Source: Modicisalibacter luteus DSM 23508
GTDB lineage: Bacteria; Pseudomonadota; Gammaproteobacteria; Pseudomonadales; Halomonadaceae
Assembly (NCBI RefSeq): GCF_000378505.1
Contig: NZ_KB899992.1
Location: 62,001 to 126,000 of the forward strand
Reading direction: 5' to 3'
DNA: 64,000 nt
Of this stretch, positions 9,470-19,120 are shown piece after piece (within the stretch, counting starts at the first letter, position 1; each line of letters opens with the position of its first letter). The translations under genes and the position numbers were made by a program. The notes below the pieces were generated by a model. That model searched no databases. It was not told the DNA's origin and worked only from the letters and a program-made list of their open reading frames with translations.

Positions 9470-10813
9470 TCAGCCGCCGAGCTTCTTCTCAAGGTAATGG
9501 ATGTTTACGCCGCCTTCCTGAAAATTGCTGTCGCGGACTAGATCCTTCTGCAAGTCGATATTGGACTTGATCCCTTCCACCAACAATTCATCAAGAGCGT
9601 TGCGCATGCGGTTCAGGGCCACGTCGCGGTTCTCACCCCAAGTGATCAGCTTACCGATCAGCGAGTCGTAGTGAGGAGGGACGGTATAGCCCGTGTACAG
9701 ATGCGAATCCATGCGTACACCCAGTCCGCCTGGGGCATGGAACAGCGTCACCTTGCCGGGGGAGGGCATGAAGGTACGCGAATCCTCGGCATTGATACGG
9801 CATTCAAAGGCATGGCCGTTGAGCTTGACATCCTCTTGCCGGATCGTCAGCGGCATGCCGGACGCGATACGCAACTGTTCCTTGACGATATCCACGCCGG
9901 TCACCATCTCGGTGACGGGGTGCTCGACCTGAACGCGAGTGTTCATCTCGATGAAGAAGAACTGGCCGTCCTCATAAAGGAACTCGAAGGTACCGGCGCC
10001 GCGGTAGTTGATCTCGATACAGGCGTCGGTACAGGCCTTGAGCACGCGGGCGCGGGCTTCCGGGTCGATGTGCGGAGCCGGGGCTTCTTCCAGGACCTTC
10101 TGGTGGCGGCGTTGCAGCGAACAATCACGATCGTAGAGGTGGATGGCGTTTCCTTGGCCATCGGCAAGCACCTGCACCTCGACGTGGCGAGGCTTTTCCA
10201 GGAACTTCTCCATGTACACCGTGCCGTCGCCGAAGGCGGCATTGGCCTCGGAGCGGGTCACGCTGATCGAGGAGAGTAGGTGGGCCTCGCTGTGGACCAC
10301 ACGCATGCCACGTCCACCACCACCGGCTGCCGCCTTGATGATGACCGGGTAACCGATGCGACGGGCCGTGGCCAGCACCGCCTCGTCGTTATCTTCGGGC
10401 AGCGGGCCGTCGGAGCCGGGCACGGTGGGTACCCCTGCCTGCTTCATGGCCTCGATCGCGCTGACCTTGTCGCCCATCAGGCGAATGGTCTCGGCACGTG
10501 GGCCGATGAAGACGAAGCCGGAGCGCTCGACCTGTTCGGCGAAGTTGGCATTCTCGGATAGAAAGCCATAGCCCGGGTGGATGGCGCTGGCATCAGTCAC
10601 CTCGGCGGCACTGATCAGCGCCGGAATATTGAGGTAGGACTGGGCCGAGGAGGCCGGGCCGATGCAGACCGCTTCGTCGGCCAGGCGCACGTGCATCAGC
10701 TCACGGTCGGCCTTGGAGTGTACGGCGACGGTACGAATGCCCAGTTCCTTGCAGGCACGCAGGATGCGCAGTGCGATCTCGCCGCGGTTGGCGATAAGTA
10801 CCTTATCCAACAT
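9470..10813 (-). CDS. accC: Acetyl-CoA carboxylase, biotin carboxylase subunit
   Basis: AccC carboxylates biotin on AccB with ATP and bicarbonate, the first half-reaction of fatty acid synthesis. The protein (447 residues from the ATG at 10813) has the family start [17 protein letters not shown], the ATP-grasp loop [14 protein letters not shown], the catalytic [14 protein letters not shown] and the C-terminal RINAED...PSPGK region. An upstream ATG at 10825 adds four residues; the shorter start matches E. coli. The gap to accB is about 16 bp, giving the usual accBC operon. The second biotin carboxylase in the window (pycA) differs in its HTITEAITG sequence and in having pycB as neighbour. Confidence 0.96.
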   Translation of the reverse strand: MLDKVLIANRGEIALRILRACKELGIRTVAVHSKADRELMHVRLADEAVCIGPASSAQSYLNIPALISAAEVTDASAIHPGYGFLSENANFAEQVERSGFVFIGPRAETIRLMGDKVSAIEAMKQAGVPTVPGSDGPLPEDNDEAVLATARRIGYPVIIKAAAGGGGRGMRVVHSEAHLLSSISVTRSEANAAFGDGTVYMEKFLEKPRHVEVQVLADGQGNAIHLYDRDCSLQRRHQKVLEEAPAPHIDPEARARVLKACTDACIEINYRGAGTFEFLYEDGQFFFIEMNTRVQVEHPVTEMVTGVDIVKEQLRIASGMPLTIRQEDVKLNGHAFECRINAEDSRTFMPSPGKVTLFHAPGGLGVRMDSHLYTGYTVPPHYDSLIGKLITWGENRDVALNRMRNALDELLVEGIKSNIDLQKDLVRDSNFQEGGVNIHYLEKKLGG

Positions 10814-10829
10814 GGCGTTGTCCATTCGT

Positions 10830-11303
10830 TCAAGAAATGATCAGCATCGGCTGGTCGAATTCGACCGGTTCACCGTCCTCGACAAGGATGGCCTCGATCA
10901 CGCCGTCCTGGTCGGCTTCGATCTGGTTCATCATCTTCATCGCTTCGACGATGCACACCGTCTCACCCTTCTTGACGCTCTGGCCAACTTCGATGAACGG
11001 CTTGGAGCCCGGCGCCGGGGCACGATAGAAGGTGCCCACCATGGGCGAGGTCACGGCATGCCCGGTCGGTTGGGCCGGCGCCGGGGCTTCACTCGGTTCG
11101 GCAGTCGGTGCGCCTGGAGCGTGCTGTGGCATCTGGGGCGCGCTGGGCATGCCCCAGCCTTGATGCATGGGCATCGGTTGGGCCTGGACCCCGTTGGGAT
11201 GGCGGCTGATACGTACCGACTCCTCGCCTTCCTGGATCTCGATTTCGCTGATGTTGGATTCTTCCAGAAGCTCGATCAGTTTCTTGACCTTGCGGATATC
11301 CAT
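10830..11303 (-). CDS. accB: Biotin carboxyl carrier protein of acetyl-CoA carboxylase
   Basis: AccB carries the biotin that shuttles CO2 between AccC and the AccAD carboxyltransferase. The 157-residue protein has the N-terminal helix [16 protein letters not shown], a Pro/Ala/Met-rich flexible linker (about 40-82) and the C-terminal biotinyl domain with target lysine K123 in VEAMKMMN. The preceding thumb segment [18 protein letters not shown], characteristic of acetyl-CoA carboxylase BCCP, is present. It is the first gene of accBC. The aroQ gene that commonly precedes accB is absent; dsbD lies upstream instead, 423 bp away. Confidence 0.96.
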   Translation of the reverse strand: MDIRKVKKLIELLEESNISEIEIQEGEESVRISRHPNGVQAQPMPMHQGWGMPSAPQMPQHAPGAPTAEPSEAPAPAQPTGHAVTSPMVGTFYRAPAPGSKPFIEVGQSVKKGETVCIVEAMKMMNQIEADQDGVIEAILVEDGEPVEFDQPMLIIS

Positions 11304-11726
11304 GTTGATGTCTCTTGAGTGTGAGTGTGGCGTAATGCGATAGCTATCGAGAGCGGCCGTGGGGGGCGCAGCGCGATTCCCGGAACAAGATTCGTCATTG
11401 TCATGGCTGGAGCCGTCGAGGCCGCTGTCGAGCCCACTGAAACGGATGGCCGCACCGGTCTGCGTACCACGCGATGCGGGATACCGGGCCAGTGCAGGTT
11501 GGGAAGCGTTGACGATGCGTATATGCCAGCCATAGAGGTCTATTAGGGCGCTGTTAACCTGTTCAAACTCTGATTAGATCCCGGCAGAAAGCGGCAAGAT
11601 CCCGCCTGTGGGCGCCTTAAAAGCTAATGGAGGCGAAGTGTGACGAAAAACGGACATGTTGTCTAGTTGCATCACGGAGCCGGTGCCGAGAGTAACCGAA
11701 CGATGTTCGAATTGAGCCTAGACGTT
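11304..11726. other. Intergenic region dsbD-accB (423 bp)
   Basis: No convincing gene is visible. It must carry the accBC promoter on the minus strand; I see no near-consensus -35/-10 pair. A perfect 12-bp palindrome CGATAGCTATCG lies at 11339-11350, 36 bp ahead of the accB start, and could be an operator or chance. The length suggests an untranslated leader, as accB is autoregulated in E. coli. Confidence 0.5.
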
Positions 11727-13583
11727 TCAGCCGGTTCGTGCGAATTGGCTACGAATGCGTTCAAGATGAGTGGCAAAGGTCGGTGCGTCGACTTCGCCCT
11801 GAATGCGTGCCCGGGCAAGCTCTTCGTTATCGGAGAAGAACAGCAGGCTGGGCGGGCCAAACAGGCCGAACCGGTCGAGTAGCGCGCGGCTATCCGCGTT
11901 AGTGTCGGTAATATCGGCCTGAATCAGGTGAAATCCGGCCAATTGACTGGCCACGGCCGGGGCGGGAAACACATCGCGTTCCATGATTTTGCAGGAAACA
12001 CACCATTCGGCCGTGACGTTGACGAACGCAGGTTGGCCCTGTCGGGCAGCGATTTCCAGTTCGCTTTCGAGTTGTGCAAGTGTCGTTACCCGGGTAAATA
12101 CCGGCCCCTGCTCGACGCCGCCGGCACTGCCGAGGCTGGCCAAGGGGCGCAGTGGATTCTCGCCTCCCTGGGCGGCGCCCAGCACCAAGGCAACTCCCCA
12201 GGCGAGCAAGACGATGCTGGCGGCTTGCCGTACGCGTGGCCAACCTTGGCGTTGGTTGAAGGTCAGTGCGCCCAGGGCCAGTGACGTACCGATGACTAGA
12301 GCTCCCCACAGGACGAGGCTGACCGGGCCCGGTAGCAGGCGTTCGATGAGCCACACGGCGATGGCCAACAGCAGCACGCCGAAGGCGGCCTTGACGCCAT
12401 TGAGCCAGGCGCCTGAACGGGGGAGCAGCGAGGGGCCGAACGTGCCCACAAATAGCAGGGGGACCCCCATGCCCAGCGCCAGGGCGAATAGCGCGGCTCC
12501 GCCCATGAGGATATTGCCGGTGGTCGAGATGAAGACCAGTGCGCCTGCCAATGGCGCCGACACGCAGGGAGACACGACGATGACCGACAGTGCCCCGGCC
12601 AGGGCCAGGCCAGGCGCCCCACTGCGTTGCAATCGGGCCTGCCAAGCATCGACGCGATTGGCCAGCGCGGGTGCCACTCGCAGGTCGAAGACGCCAAACA
12701 TGGCCAAGGCGAATAACACGAATAACGCGGCAAATGGAACCAGAACCCAAGGCGACTGCAGGTGTGCTTGCAGGTTGAGGCCGGCCCCGAACAGACCCAT
12801 CAGGACGCCAGCCATGGCATAGGTAACGGTCATGCCCGCCACGTAGCTGGTCGATAATGCCAGGGCTCGGCGGCGTCCTGCCTGCTGACCGACGATGATC
12901 GAGGACAGGATAGGGATCATCGGTAAAACGCAGGGCGTGAAGGTCAGTCCCAAGCCTGCCAGGAAGAACAGGCCGAGAACGGTTAAAGGGGCAAGGTCGG
13001 TAAGCAGGCTGCGGTAATGTGCATCTTCGCTGAGTGGTGCTGCAGCAATGCCAGGGTCAGACGCGGTAGCCGTTGTGTCGCTCTGACGTGCAGGTGTAGT
13101 TCCGATGTTGGCGACGTCTTGAAAGGCGGCCGGCGGCGAGCCGGGAAAGGCGCTAAGCTCGATGCTCTCGGGTGGGTAGCATAAACCGGCATCGGCGCAG
13201 CCCTGAAAGGTCACGGCGATATCGAGGCTATCCTCGGGCTGTCCCGTGTAGGGGACCGTCAGGGCAACCTGATCGTAAAAGACGTAGACGTCGCCCAGAA
13301 ATTCGTCGCTCTTGAATTGGCCCGGCGGCAGTTGGATTTCGCCCAGTTCGACACCGGGCTCCAGGCTCTCGATGCTGAAACGATGCCGGTAAAGATAGTA
13401 ATTCTCGGCGTTGACGAAGCCGACATGCAAACGCCCTTCCTCACGCCAGGCGGTGGCCTGGAACGCCTCGTGAACGGGAAGGAACGCCTGCTCCTTGGAT
13501 TGCTCGTCGAACCAGCCGGCCTGGGTCGTGGTCGTGAACAGCAACAGAAATAGTGAGACGAGCAGGGCGGGCAGACGTGTCAT
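11727..13583 (-). CDS. dsbD: Thiol:disulfide interchange protein DsbD
   Basis: DsbD passes electrons from cytoplasmic thioredoxin across the inner membrane to periplasmic DsbC, DsbG and CcmG. The 618-residue protein has a signal peptide (MTRLPALLVSLFLLLFTTTT), an N-terminal Ig-like domain with redox pair C129/C135, eight membrane helices from about 198 to 470 containing the pair C218 (FTPCVLPM) and C340 (VSPCVSAP), and a C-terminal thioredoxin domain with active site C528-V-S-C531. All six redox cysteines are therefore present. The start at 13583 is the one giving the signal peptide; the frame extends upstream without coding character. It is divergent from the DUF2333 gene. Confidence 0.95.
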   Translation of the reverse strand: MTRLPALLVSLFLLLFTTTTQAGWFDEQSKEQAFLPVHEAFQATAWREEGRLHVGFVNAENYYLYRHRFSIESLEPGVELGEIQLPPGQFKSDEFLGDVYVFYDQVALTVPYTGQPEDSLDIAVTFQGCADAGLCYPPESIELSAFPGSPPAAFQDVANIGTTPARQSDTTATASDPGIAAAPLSEDAHYRSLLTDLAPLTVLGLFFLAGLGLTFTPCVLPMIPILSSIIVGQQAGRRRALALSTSYVAGMTVTYAMAGVLMGLFGAGLNLQAHLQSPWVLVPFAALFVLFALAMFGVFDLRVAPALANRVDAWQARLQRSGAPGLALAGALSVIVVSPCVSAPLAGALVFISTTGNILMGGAALFALALGMGVPLLFVGTFGPSLLPRSGAWLNGVKAAFGVLLLAIAVWLIERLLPGPVSLVLWGALVIGTSLALGALTFNQRQGWPRVRQAASIVLLAWGVALVLGAAQGGENPLRPLASLGSAGGVEQGPVFTRVTTLAQLESELEIAARQGQPAFVNVTAEWCVSCKIMERDVFPAPAVASQLAGFHLIQADITDTNADSRALLDRFGLFGPPSLLFFSDNEELARARIQGEVDAPTFATHLERIRSQFARTG

Positions 13584-13749
13584 CGACTCCGGTTTCCTTG
13601 AGCGGGGCTGTGCGCTGCATGCGACCATCGGCTTGCTGACGAGTTCCTTAGGCAGGCTAACTGCGGTACGGGCGCATCGAAACGTGCATGATAGGATACC
13701 CTTCTCAAGGAACCAATCATCAACTGTCACGCTCAAGGACGTCGCGCAT

Positions 13750-14961
13750 ATGGCAATGTTTCGCAACCGCAAACGTCGGACCGAAGTGCTGGAACGCCCG
13801 GAGTACGGCTGGATATGGAAGCCTTTGCTGGTACTGCTAGTGATCTATCTGGTCGTTTGCATTGGTCTGGGCATCTGGTGGAGCCTGCGGCCGGATAGCT
13901 TCGATATCCAGCAGGCGGTTGTCGAATGGCGAGGCGATGAGACGCAAGCGCCGCTTCCGCGAGGCGTGGCCTTTTCCTCGGCCTTGACCGCCTCGGTCGA
14001 TACCCTGCTCGACAAGCCGGGCGGATTGCTGCGCAATGATGTGGCACCACCGGGAGTGTGGCTCGACAATATGCCCAGTTGGGAACTGGGTGTGCTGAGT
14101 CAGGCACGCCTGACGGTACCGGCGCTGGCAGCCATGAGCAATGGTAATGCCGCGTTGCTGACCGATGCCGAAACAGCGCTGGATACTGACAGTGAGGCCT
14201 GGATTCATCCCTCTGCGGAGAAGCGATATGCATTAGCGGTCGCGCTGTTGCATGACTTCACCAACAACCTGAGTGGCAGTAGCGCCCTGACGAACCGTGG
14301 CGATGCCTTGGCTCAATGGCTACGCAGTGAGGCGGATCGATTCGAAGCCATGACACGTCGCTTGTCGGCGAGCATCGACGACCCAGAGGCGTTGCGTGAA
14401 CTGGGTGTCGACGAGTCTGAATTGCCGGAGGCCACACCCTGGTACCGTATCGATAACATTTTCTTTGAGGCCCGCGGTGAGGCTTGGGCGCTGATGCATT
14501 ACCTGCGAGGCCTGCGCCAGGATTATGCCCCGCTCTTCGAGCAGGCTGGGGCAATGGCCGGGCTGGAGCGCATGATTGCCGAACTGGAAATGGCGCTGCG
14601 TCCGCTATGGAGTCCAATGGTGTTGAACGGCTCGGGCTTTGGGATTTTCGCCAACCACTCACTGATCCTGGCCAACTACACCATGGGCCTTAGTGATCAG
14701 GCCCGGCGTCTCGCTGACAGCGTCGAGGGGGTTGAGATCAGCAGCCCGCGCGCGCAACCCAGCGCTTCTCAGCCGTCCCCCGACACGTCGCAGGAGAACG
14801 CCACGGCGCCGGCGCAAGTTGACGGTGCAGAAGAGACAGGTGATTCGAAGATGACTCAGGGTGGTAGCCTCCAAAGTGGAGCGGGCTCTCAAGCTGACGA
14901 GAGCGTATCTTCGGAAAAGGAACAGGGTGATGCCGGCGCAACACCTCAGTCTGCCGGGTAA
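13750..14961 (+). CDS. DUF2333 family membrane-anchored protein
   Basis: The 403-residue product has a basic N-terminus (RNRKRRTEVLERPEYGWIW), one strong membrane helix at about 28-50 (PLLVLLVIYLVVCIGLGIWW) and a large periplasmic part matching the DUF2333 family of gammaproteobacteria (RGVAFSSALTASVDTLLDKPGGLLRNDV; PWYRIDNIFFEARGEAWAL; PMVLNGSGFGIFANHSLILANY). The last 90 residues are a low-complexity Ser/Gln/Glu/Ala tail. The ATG at 13750 follows AAGGA by eleven bases; the ATG at 13756 is an alternative. Its function is unknown; its conserved anchored-periplasmic form suggests an envelope role. Confidence 0.75.
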   Translation: MAMFRNRKRRTEVLERPEYGWIWKPLLVLLVIYLVVCIGLGIWWSLRPDSFDIQQAVVEWRGDETQAPLPRGVAFSSALTASVDTLLDKPGGLLRNDVAPPGVWLDNMPSWELGVLSQARLTVPALAAMSNGNAALLTDAETALDTDSEAWIHPSAEKRYALAVALLHDFTNNLSGSSALTNRGDALAQWLRSEADRFEAMTRRLSASIDDPEALRELGVDESELPEATPWYRIDNIFFEARGEAWALMHYLRGLRQDYAPLFEQAGAMAGLERMIAELEMALRPLWSPMVLNGSGFGIFANHSLILANYTMGLSDQARRLADSVEGVEISSPRAQPSASQPSPDTSQENATAPAQVDGAEETGDSKMTQGGSLQSGAGSQADESVSSEKEQGDAGATPQSAG

Positions 14962-15034
14962 GCGCTGCAACCGGCCGCTTCGGATTCTCAAGAGTCGCAG
15001 CACTGAAAGAGTCTCAGGATGACTCGGTTGAATA

Positions 15035-15068
15035 AAGAAGGGCCGCCCTTTCAAGGGCGGCCCTTCTT
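15035..15068 (-). terminator. Bidirectional terminator (DUF2333/ppa)
   Basis: A perfect 16-bp stem AAGAAGGGCCGCCCTT / AAGGGCGGCCCTTCTT (15035-15050, 15053-15068) with a two-base gap lies between two convergent genes. It is followed on the minus strand by TATT and preceded by a T-rich edge, so it probably ends ppa as well as the DUF2333 gene. Confidence 0.8.
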
Positions 15069-15126
15069 GTGAAGCGTGTCTTTAGAACTCCCGCACTCTG
15101 GCGCGGCTGCGGAAGGTAAGTCAGGC

Positions 15127-15657
15127 TTACTGGTCCTGATAGGCTGCCGCGGCCTTCTCGATAGCCTTGCGTGCGGCATCGGCGCCATCCCAGGACTCTA
15201 CCTTCACCCATTTGCCTTTTTCGAGATCCTTGTAGTTCTCGAAGAAGTGGGCGATCTGCTGGCGCAGCAGCTCCGGCAGGTCGGTGACTTCGTTGACCTC
15301 GTCGTACAGGGCGGTCAACTTCTGGTGAGGTACGCAAACCAGCTTGGCGTCTTCGCCAGCTTCGTCAGTCATGTTGAGGATACCCACCGGACGTGCACGG
15401 ATGACGCTGCCGGGCTGGACCGGATACGGCGTGACCACCAGAGCGTCGAGGGGGTCGCCATCATCGGCCAGCGTGTTGGGAATGAAACCATAATTGGCCG
15501 GATAAAACATGGGGGTGGCCATGAAGCGATCCACTAGGAGGGCATCCATGTCCTTGTCGATCTCATACTTGATCGGCGCATGATTGGCAGGGATCTCGAT
15601 CGCGACGTACACGTCGTTGGGGAGGTCCTTGCCTGCGGGGATCTGGTTGAAGCTCAT
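15127..15657 (-). CDS. ppa: Inorganic pyrophosphatase
   Basis: Ppa hydrolyses cytoplasmic PPi to phosphate and pulls biosynthetic reactions forward. The 176-residue protein, exactly the E. coli length, has [40 protein letters not shown] with the family signature D-G-D-P-L-D, and [20 protein letters not shown]. The start at 15657 matches the family; an ATG 24 bases upstream adds eight residues. It is interesting beside pfp, an enzyme that uses PPi as phosphoryl donor. Confidence 0.97.
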   Translation of the reverse strand: MSFNQIPAGKDLPNDVYVAIEIPANHAPIKYEIDKDMDALLVDRFMATPMFYPANYGFIPNTLADDGDPLDALVVTPYPVQPGSVIRARPVGILNMTDEAGEDAKLVCVPHQKLTALYDEVNEVTDLPELLRQQIAHFFENYKDLEKGKWVKVESWDGADAARKAIEKAAAAYQDQ

Positions 15658-15700
15658 TATCGAGTCCTTGCGGTTGGCCATGAAAGCGAAAATTCGCCGA

Positions 15701-15730
15701 ATTATACGAACTGCCCTTGACGATTACCAA
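15701..15730 (-). promoter_or_regulatory. Sigma-70 promoter of ppa
   Basis: On the minus strand a perfect TATAAT (15701-15706) is preceded, 18 bp upstream, by TTGGTA (15725-15730; four of six matches to TTGACA). Transcription would start near 15694, about 37 bases before the ppa ATG. Confidence 0.6.
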
Positions 15731-15831
15731 TCGTAGGCACGCACTGGCATGTTATCCAATAGGCGATAGGCTGCGACTGGCGTCAAGGGTATCATGGTTG
15801 GCTAATGCGCAATCCGAGGGGGAGAGTCATC

Positions 15832-17550
15832 TTGGTGGAGCAAGCCTTGTCCTTGAGCTACGGTCAGGCCTTCGTGGCCCCGGAGCGCCGCCGACATCGC
15901 AGTTCCATGTCGGTTCAGGTCCCCGAGGGAAATACCCTGCGTAGCAAGGGAGTTTGTGCCCTGATCAGTGATTCGACCTGGCGCAATGCCATTGCCAAGC
16001 AGGCGGGCGATCTCAGTGTCCGCGGTTTCCTCGCCGATTACTATTCGACACCCGAGCATTGGGATACTAAGACGTCTGCGACCCGTGTCCTACGGGCCCT
16101 TAACAGCTGGAGTTATAGTCAGAGCAGCTATATCGAGGGTGGCAGTTACGTCAGTTCGATGTCGGCAATGGTGCTCCGTGACCGGGATGCACACCTCTTC
16201 CACATGGGCGATACGCTGGTGTTTCGCTTGCGTGGCGCCGAGTTCGAGCAGCTGACACGCGATCACGTGACCGACCTGGGTGGCTACCGCTACCCATCCC
16301 GGGCGTTAGGCCTGGACGGGAACCTGGACATCGATTACGCACGTATGTCGCTCAAGCAGGGCGATCTGTTCCTGTTCACCACGCGCGCCGTACGTGGCAC
16401 GCTGATGCCGTCGGATTACGTGCAGTTGATACGCTCCGATGTCAGCGACCTTGATGCCGCCTGCGAGCGCCTCGCGGAAGCGGCCCAGGCGCGTGCCGCC
16501 GAGCGTGGCTACGGTGCCGACCAGTTCTGCTTCCAGCTGGTGCGAATCGACCGCCTGCCCGAGGAGGAGCCCGACCGTCCTCTGCGGCATTATGGCAATT
16601 TGCCGGTTCCCCCCGAACTGAATGTCGGTGACCGCCTCGATGGCCTGGAGGTTCAGGCGGTCCTGTCGAAAACGGCCCAGGCACGTGTCTATCGCATGCG
16701 TGACTTGCGCAGCGAACGGGAGATGGTCCTCAAGGCACCGAGTCCCGAGCTGTCGAGCCGTAATGCCTACCTGGAGCATTTTATGCTGCAGCAATGGGTC
16801 GTCGAACGTGTCAGTTCCACCTTTGTGGCCAAGGTCGTGGAGCTTACACGGCCGCGACAGCACCTGTATTACCTGATGGAGCATGTTGAGGGCACGACAT
16901 TGACGGAGTGGGTGCACAGGCACCCGCAGGCGAGCCTGGCACAGCGCCTGGATATCGCGCGTCAGTTAGCCAAGGCGGTTCAGGCACTACACCGGCGTGA
17001 TGTGCTTCACCAGCAAATCCACCCCGATAACGTGCTCATCGATGCGCATGGCCAAGTGGTGCTCGCCGACTTCAGCGCCTGTCATCTGCGTGAGGTGGAT
17101 GGCCACAAGAAAGCAAGAGAGCTGGCGCGTCAGGTAGGGCTCAGTGAACACAGCGCACCGGAGTATGCTCTGGATACCGAAGTGGGGCGGCGCAGCGACC
17201 AATATGCTTTGGCATCGACGATCTACTGGATGTTGACCGGTAGCCTGCCCTATGAGCAGGCGCCGAATCAGTTGCGCAGCCACACCGATCTAGAGCAGAT
17301 GAACTACCGTAGTGCGCGTACCCGCAACCCCGAGGTGAGCAGTGACCTTGACGATGCCCTGCGACGAGCGCTGGATCCTCAGCGAGCGTTACGTTTCCGT
17401 CGTCTCGCCGAGTTCGCCTATGCTCTGCGTGAACCGCGCAAGTCGGCGCGAGACGGGACGACTCGCTCCCGGCGCGAACCGGCCATCTTCTGGCAGGGAG
17501 TTGCCGGTATCCTGTTGCTGCTGTTGGTAGTGTCCTGGTTGCTGAGATAA
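15832..17550 (+). CDS. PP2C-like / protein-kinase-like fusion protein, both domains degenerate
   Basis: This belongs to the bifunctional phosphatase/kinase family of pseudomonads and relatives: N-terminal PP2C domain (about 5-240), linker, protein-kinase domain (about 265-535) and a C-terminal membrane helix (IFWQGVAGILLLLLVVSW). Key residues are altered. In the PP2C half the first metal Asp survives (ISDSTW, D47) but its following Gly is lost, and the central metal Asp (usually T-D-G) is replaced in TTRAV (R185). In the kinase half the ATP lysine is present (MVLKAP, K301), but H-R-D is HQQ (393-395), the catalytic lysine is His in IHPDN, and D-F-G is DFS (413-415). Fold residues such as APE remain. 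The start is uncertain: TTG 15832 has a strong GAGGGGGAGAG; ATG 15805 has none. It lies between ppa and pfp. Confidence 0.75.
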   Translation: MVEQALSLSYGQAFVAPERRRHRSSMSVQVPEGNTLRSKGVCALISDSTWRNAIAKQAGDLSVRGFLADYYSTPEHWDTKTSATRVLRALNSWSYSQSSYIEGGSYVSSMSAMVLRDRDAHLFHMGDTLVFRLRGAEFEQLTRDHVTDLGGYRYPSRALGLDGNLDIDYARMSLKQGDLFLFTTRAVRGTLMPSDYVQLIRSDVSDLDAACERLAEAAQARAAERGYGADQFCFQLVRIDRLPEEEPDRPLRHYGNLPVPPELNVGDRLDGLEVQAVLSKTAQARVYRMRDLRSEREMVLKAPSPELSSRNAYLEHFMLQQWVVERVSSTFVAKVVELTRPRQHLYYLMEHVEGTTLTEWVHRHPQASLAQRLDIARQLAKAVQALHRRDVLHQQIHPDNVLIDAHGQVVLADFSACHLREVDGHKKARELARQVGLSEHSAPEYALDTEVGRRSDQYALASTIYWMLTGSLPYEQAPNQLRSHTDLEQMNYRSARTRNPEVSSDLDDALRRALDPQRALRFRRLAEFAYALREPRKSARDGTTRSRREPAIFWQGVAGILLLLLVVSWLLR

Positions 17551-17561
17551 CCCCAAACACA

Positions 17562-17594
17562 CTTTCGCCTCGGCGATGGAGGCCGAGGCGAAAG
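17562..17594. terminator. Bidirectional terminator (kinase-like gene / pfp)
   Basis: A perfect 13-bp stem CTTTCGCCTCGGC / GCCGAGGCGAAAG (17562-17574, 17582-17594) with a 7-nt loop separates the ends of the convergent genes. Flanking T-runs are short on both strands. Confidence 0.75.
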
Positions 17595-17614
17595 CAGTAA
17601 AGCGTCTTGGTGCC

Positions 17615-18874
17615 TTACAGCTCGAAAGCCGGCAGCTTGCGTTCTACTCGAGCCAGCTTCAGCTTGGCCACCTTGGGCAGACCGTTCTCGAATGGCGGAA
17701 AGTCCTCGCCCTGAATCAGCGGTGTCAGGTAGCGACGACAGGCCTCGGTGATGCCGAAACCATCCTCACGAATGAAGTCGCGCGGCATGAACTTTTCCTG
17801 GTTGGCGACCTCCGCCAACGGCGCCGCCTCGATGCTCCACTCATAAGGGCTGTCGCTGACCCGCTTGATGGCGGGCATCATGGCGTTTTTACCTTCGAGC
17901 GCCAGCTCCACGGCCTTCTTGCCGACTGCATAGGATTGCTCGACATCGGTCTTCGAAGCCAGGTGGCGCGCGGCGCGCTGCAGGTAGTCGGCCACCGCCC
18001 AGTGGTACTTGTAACCCAGATCCTGCTTGATCATGCCGGCCAGAGTCGGGGCAACGCCGCCCAGCTGACGATGACCAAAGGCATCGGTGTTGCCGGCGTC
18101 GGCCAGGAAGGTGCCGTCCTCATAGCGGGCACCCTCGGACACCACGATCACACAATAACCATACTTCTTGACGGCTTCTTCGACCCGGGCCATGACCGCG
18201 GCGCGGTCGAAGGCGATTTCGGGGAAGATGACCATATGCGGTGGTTCGCCCTCACCGCTTCCGGCCAGGGCGCCGGCGGCAGCGATCCAACCGGCATGGC
18301 GACCCATCACCTCGAGAACGAATACCTTGGTCGAAGTGGCACACATGGAGGCGATGTCGAGCGCGGCCTCGCGGGTTGAGGTGGCGATGTACTTGGCCAC
18401 GCTACCGAAGCCCGGCGAGTTGTCGGTGATAGGCAGGTCGTTATCGACGGTCTTGGGTACGTGGATCGCCGTTAGCGGATACCCGAGCTTCTCGGAAAGC
18501 TGGGAAACCTTGAGGCAGGTATCGGCGCTGTCACCTCCACCATTATAGAAAAAGTAGCGAATATCATGGGCCTTGAACACCTCGATCAGCCGCTCGTACT
18601 GGGCACGGTGAGTCTCGATGTCTTTCAGCTTGTAACGGCACGAGCCAAAGGCGCCTCCTGGGGTGTGGCGCAGCGCGGCAATGGCGTCGTCGGATTCCTG
18701 GGAAACATCGATCAGGTCCTCGGTAAGGGCACCGATGATGCCGCTACGGCCGGCATACACCTTGCCGATGCGATCCGACTCGCGGCGGCATGTTTCGATC
18801 ACGCCGCAAGCGCTGGCATTGATGACCGCTGTGACGCCACCGGACTGGGCATAGAAGGCATTGTACTTTGCCAT
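17615..18874 (-). CDS. pfp: Pyrophosphate-dependent 6-phosphofructokinase
   Basis: Phosphorylates fructose-6-phosphate with PPi, reversibly, serving glycolysis or gluconeogenesis. The 419-residue protein has the PFK fold start AQSGGVTAVINAS, the phosphate loop YNGGGDSADT (110-119) and PKTVDNDLPITD with K141 and catalytic D144/D146. Two positions separate PPi from ATP enzymes: Asp at 115 (Gly in ATP-PFK) and Lys at 141 (Gly in ATP-PFK); both are of the PPi kind here. The usual G-G-D-D-S reads G-G-G-D-S, a small deviation. Later motifs MGRHAGWIAA and VVSEGARYEDG fit the family. It is a single gene, divergent from mpl. Many Halomonas lack ATP-PFK; whether this one does cannot be seen here. Confidence 0.92.
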   Translation of the reverse strand: MAKYNAFYAQSGGVTAVINASACGVIETCRRESDRIGKVYAGRSGIIGALTEDLIDVSQESDDAIAALRHTPGGAFGSCRYKLKDIETHRAQYERLIEVFKAHDIRYFFYNGGGDSADTCLKVSQLSEKLGYPLTAIHVPKTVDNDLPITDNSPGFGSVAKYIATSTREAALDIASMCATSTKVFVLEVMGRHAGWIAAAGALAGSGEGEPPHMVIFPEIAFDRAAVMARVEEAVKKYGYCVIVVSEGARYEDGTFLADAGNTDAFGHRQLGGVAPTLAGMIKQDLGYKYHWAVADYLQRAARHLASKTDVEQSYAVGKKAVELALEGKNAMMPAIKRVSDSPYEWSIEAAPLAEVANQEKFMPRDFIREDGFGITEACRRYLTPLIQGEDFPPFENGLPKVAKLKLARVERKLPAFEL

Positions 18875-19120
18875 GAGGGCTTCCTTTGCTCCTGGATTTT
18901 TTACTTAGAAAAGAAGGGGATTTGGGGCTTATGATAGCCGAAAGCGATACATGCTGCACGGCAGCAGCAAGCGTGATAGGCCTGGTTGCTGGTGGCTGTG
19001 TTGCCGGCCATGCTAGTCTCACGCGTTTGTAACCGTGCCGTTCAGGCCGAGGCATTGTCGTCACCTTCGGCGCCTGGCGCAACGCACGATGACGCTCGGA
19101 TCTATAAGGCGAGAGGCCTC

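Noticed and set aside
12983-13583. Possible separate gene for the N-terminal DsbD domain
   Set aside because: The frame is continuous into the membrane region with all redox cysteines in order, as in full-length DsbD.
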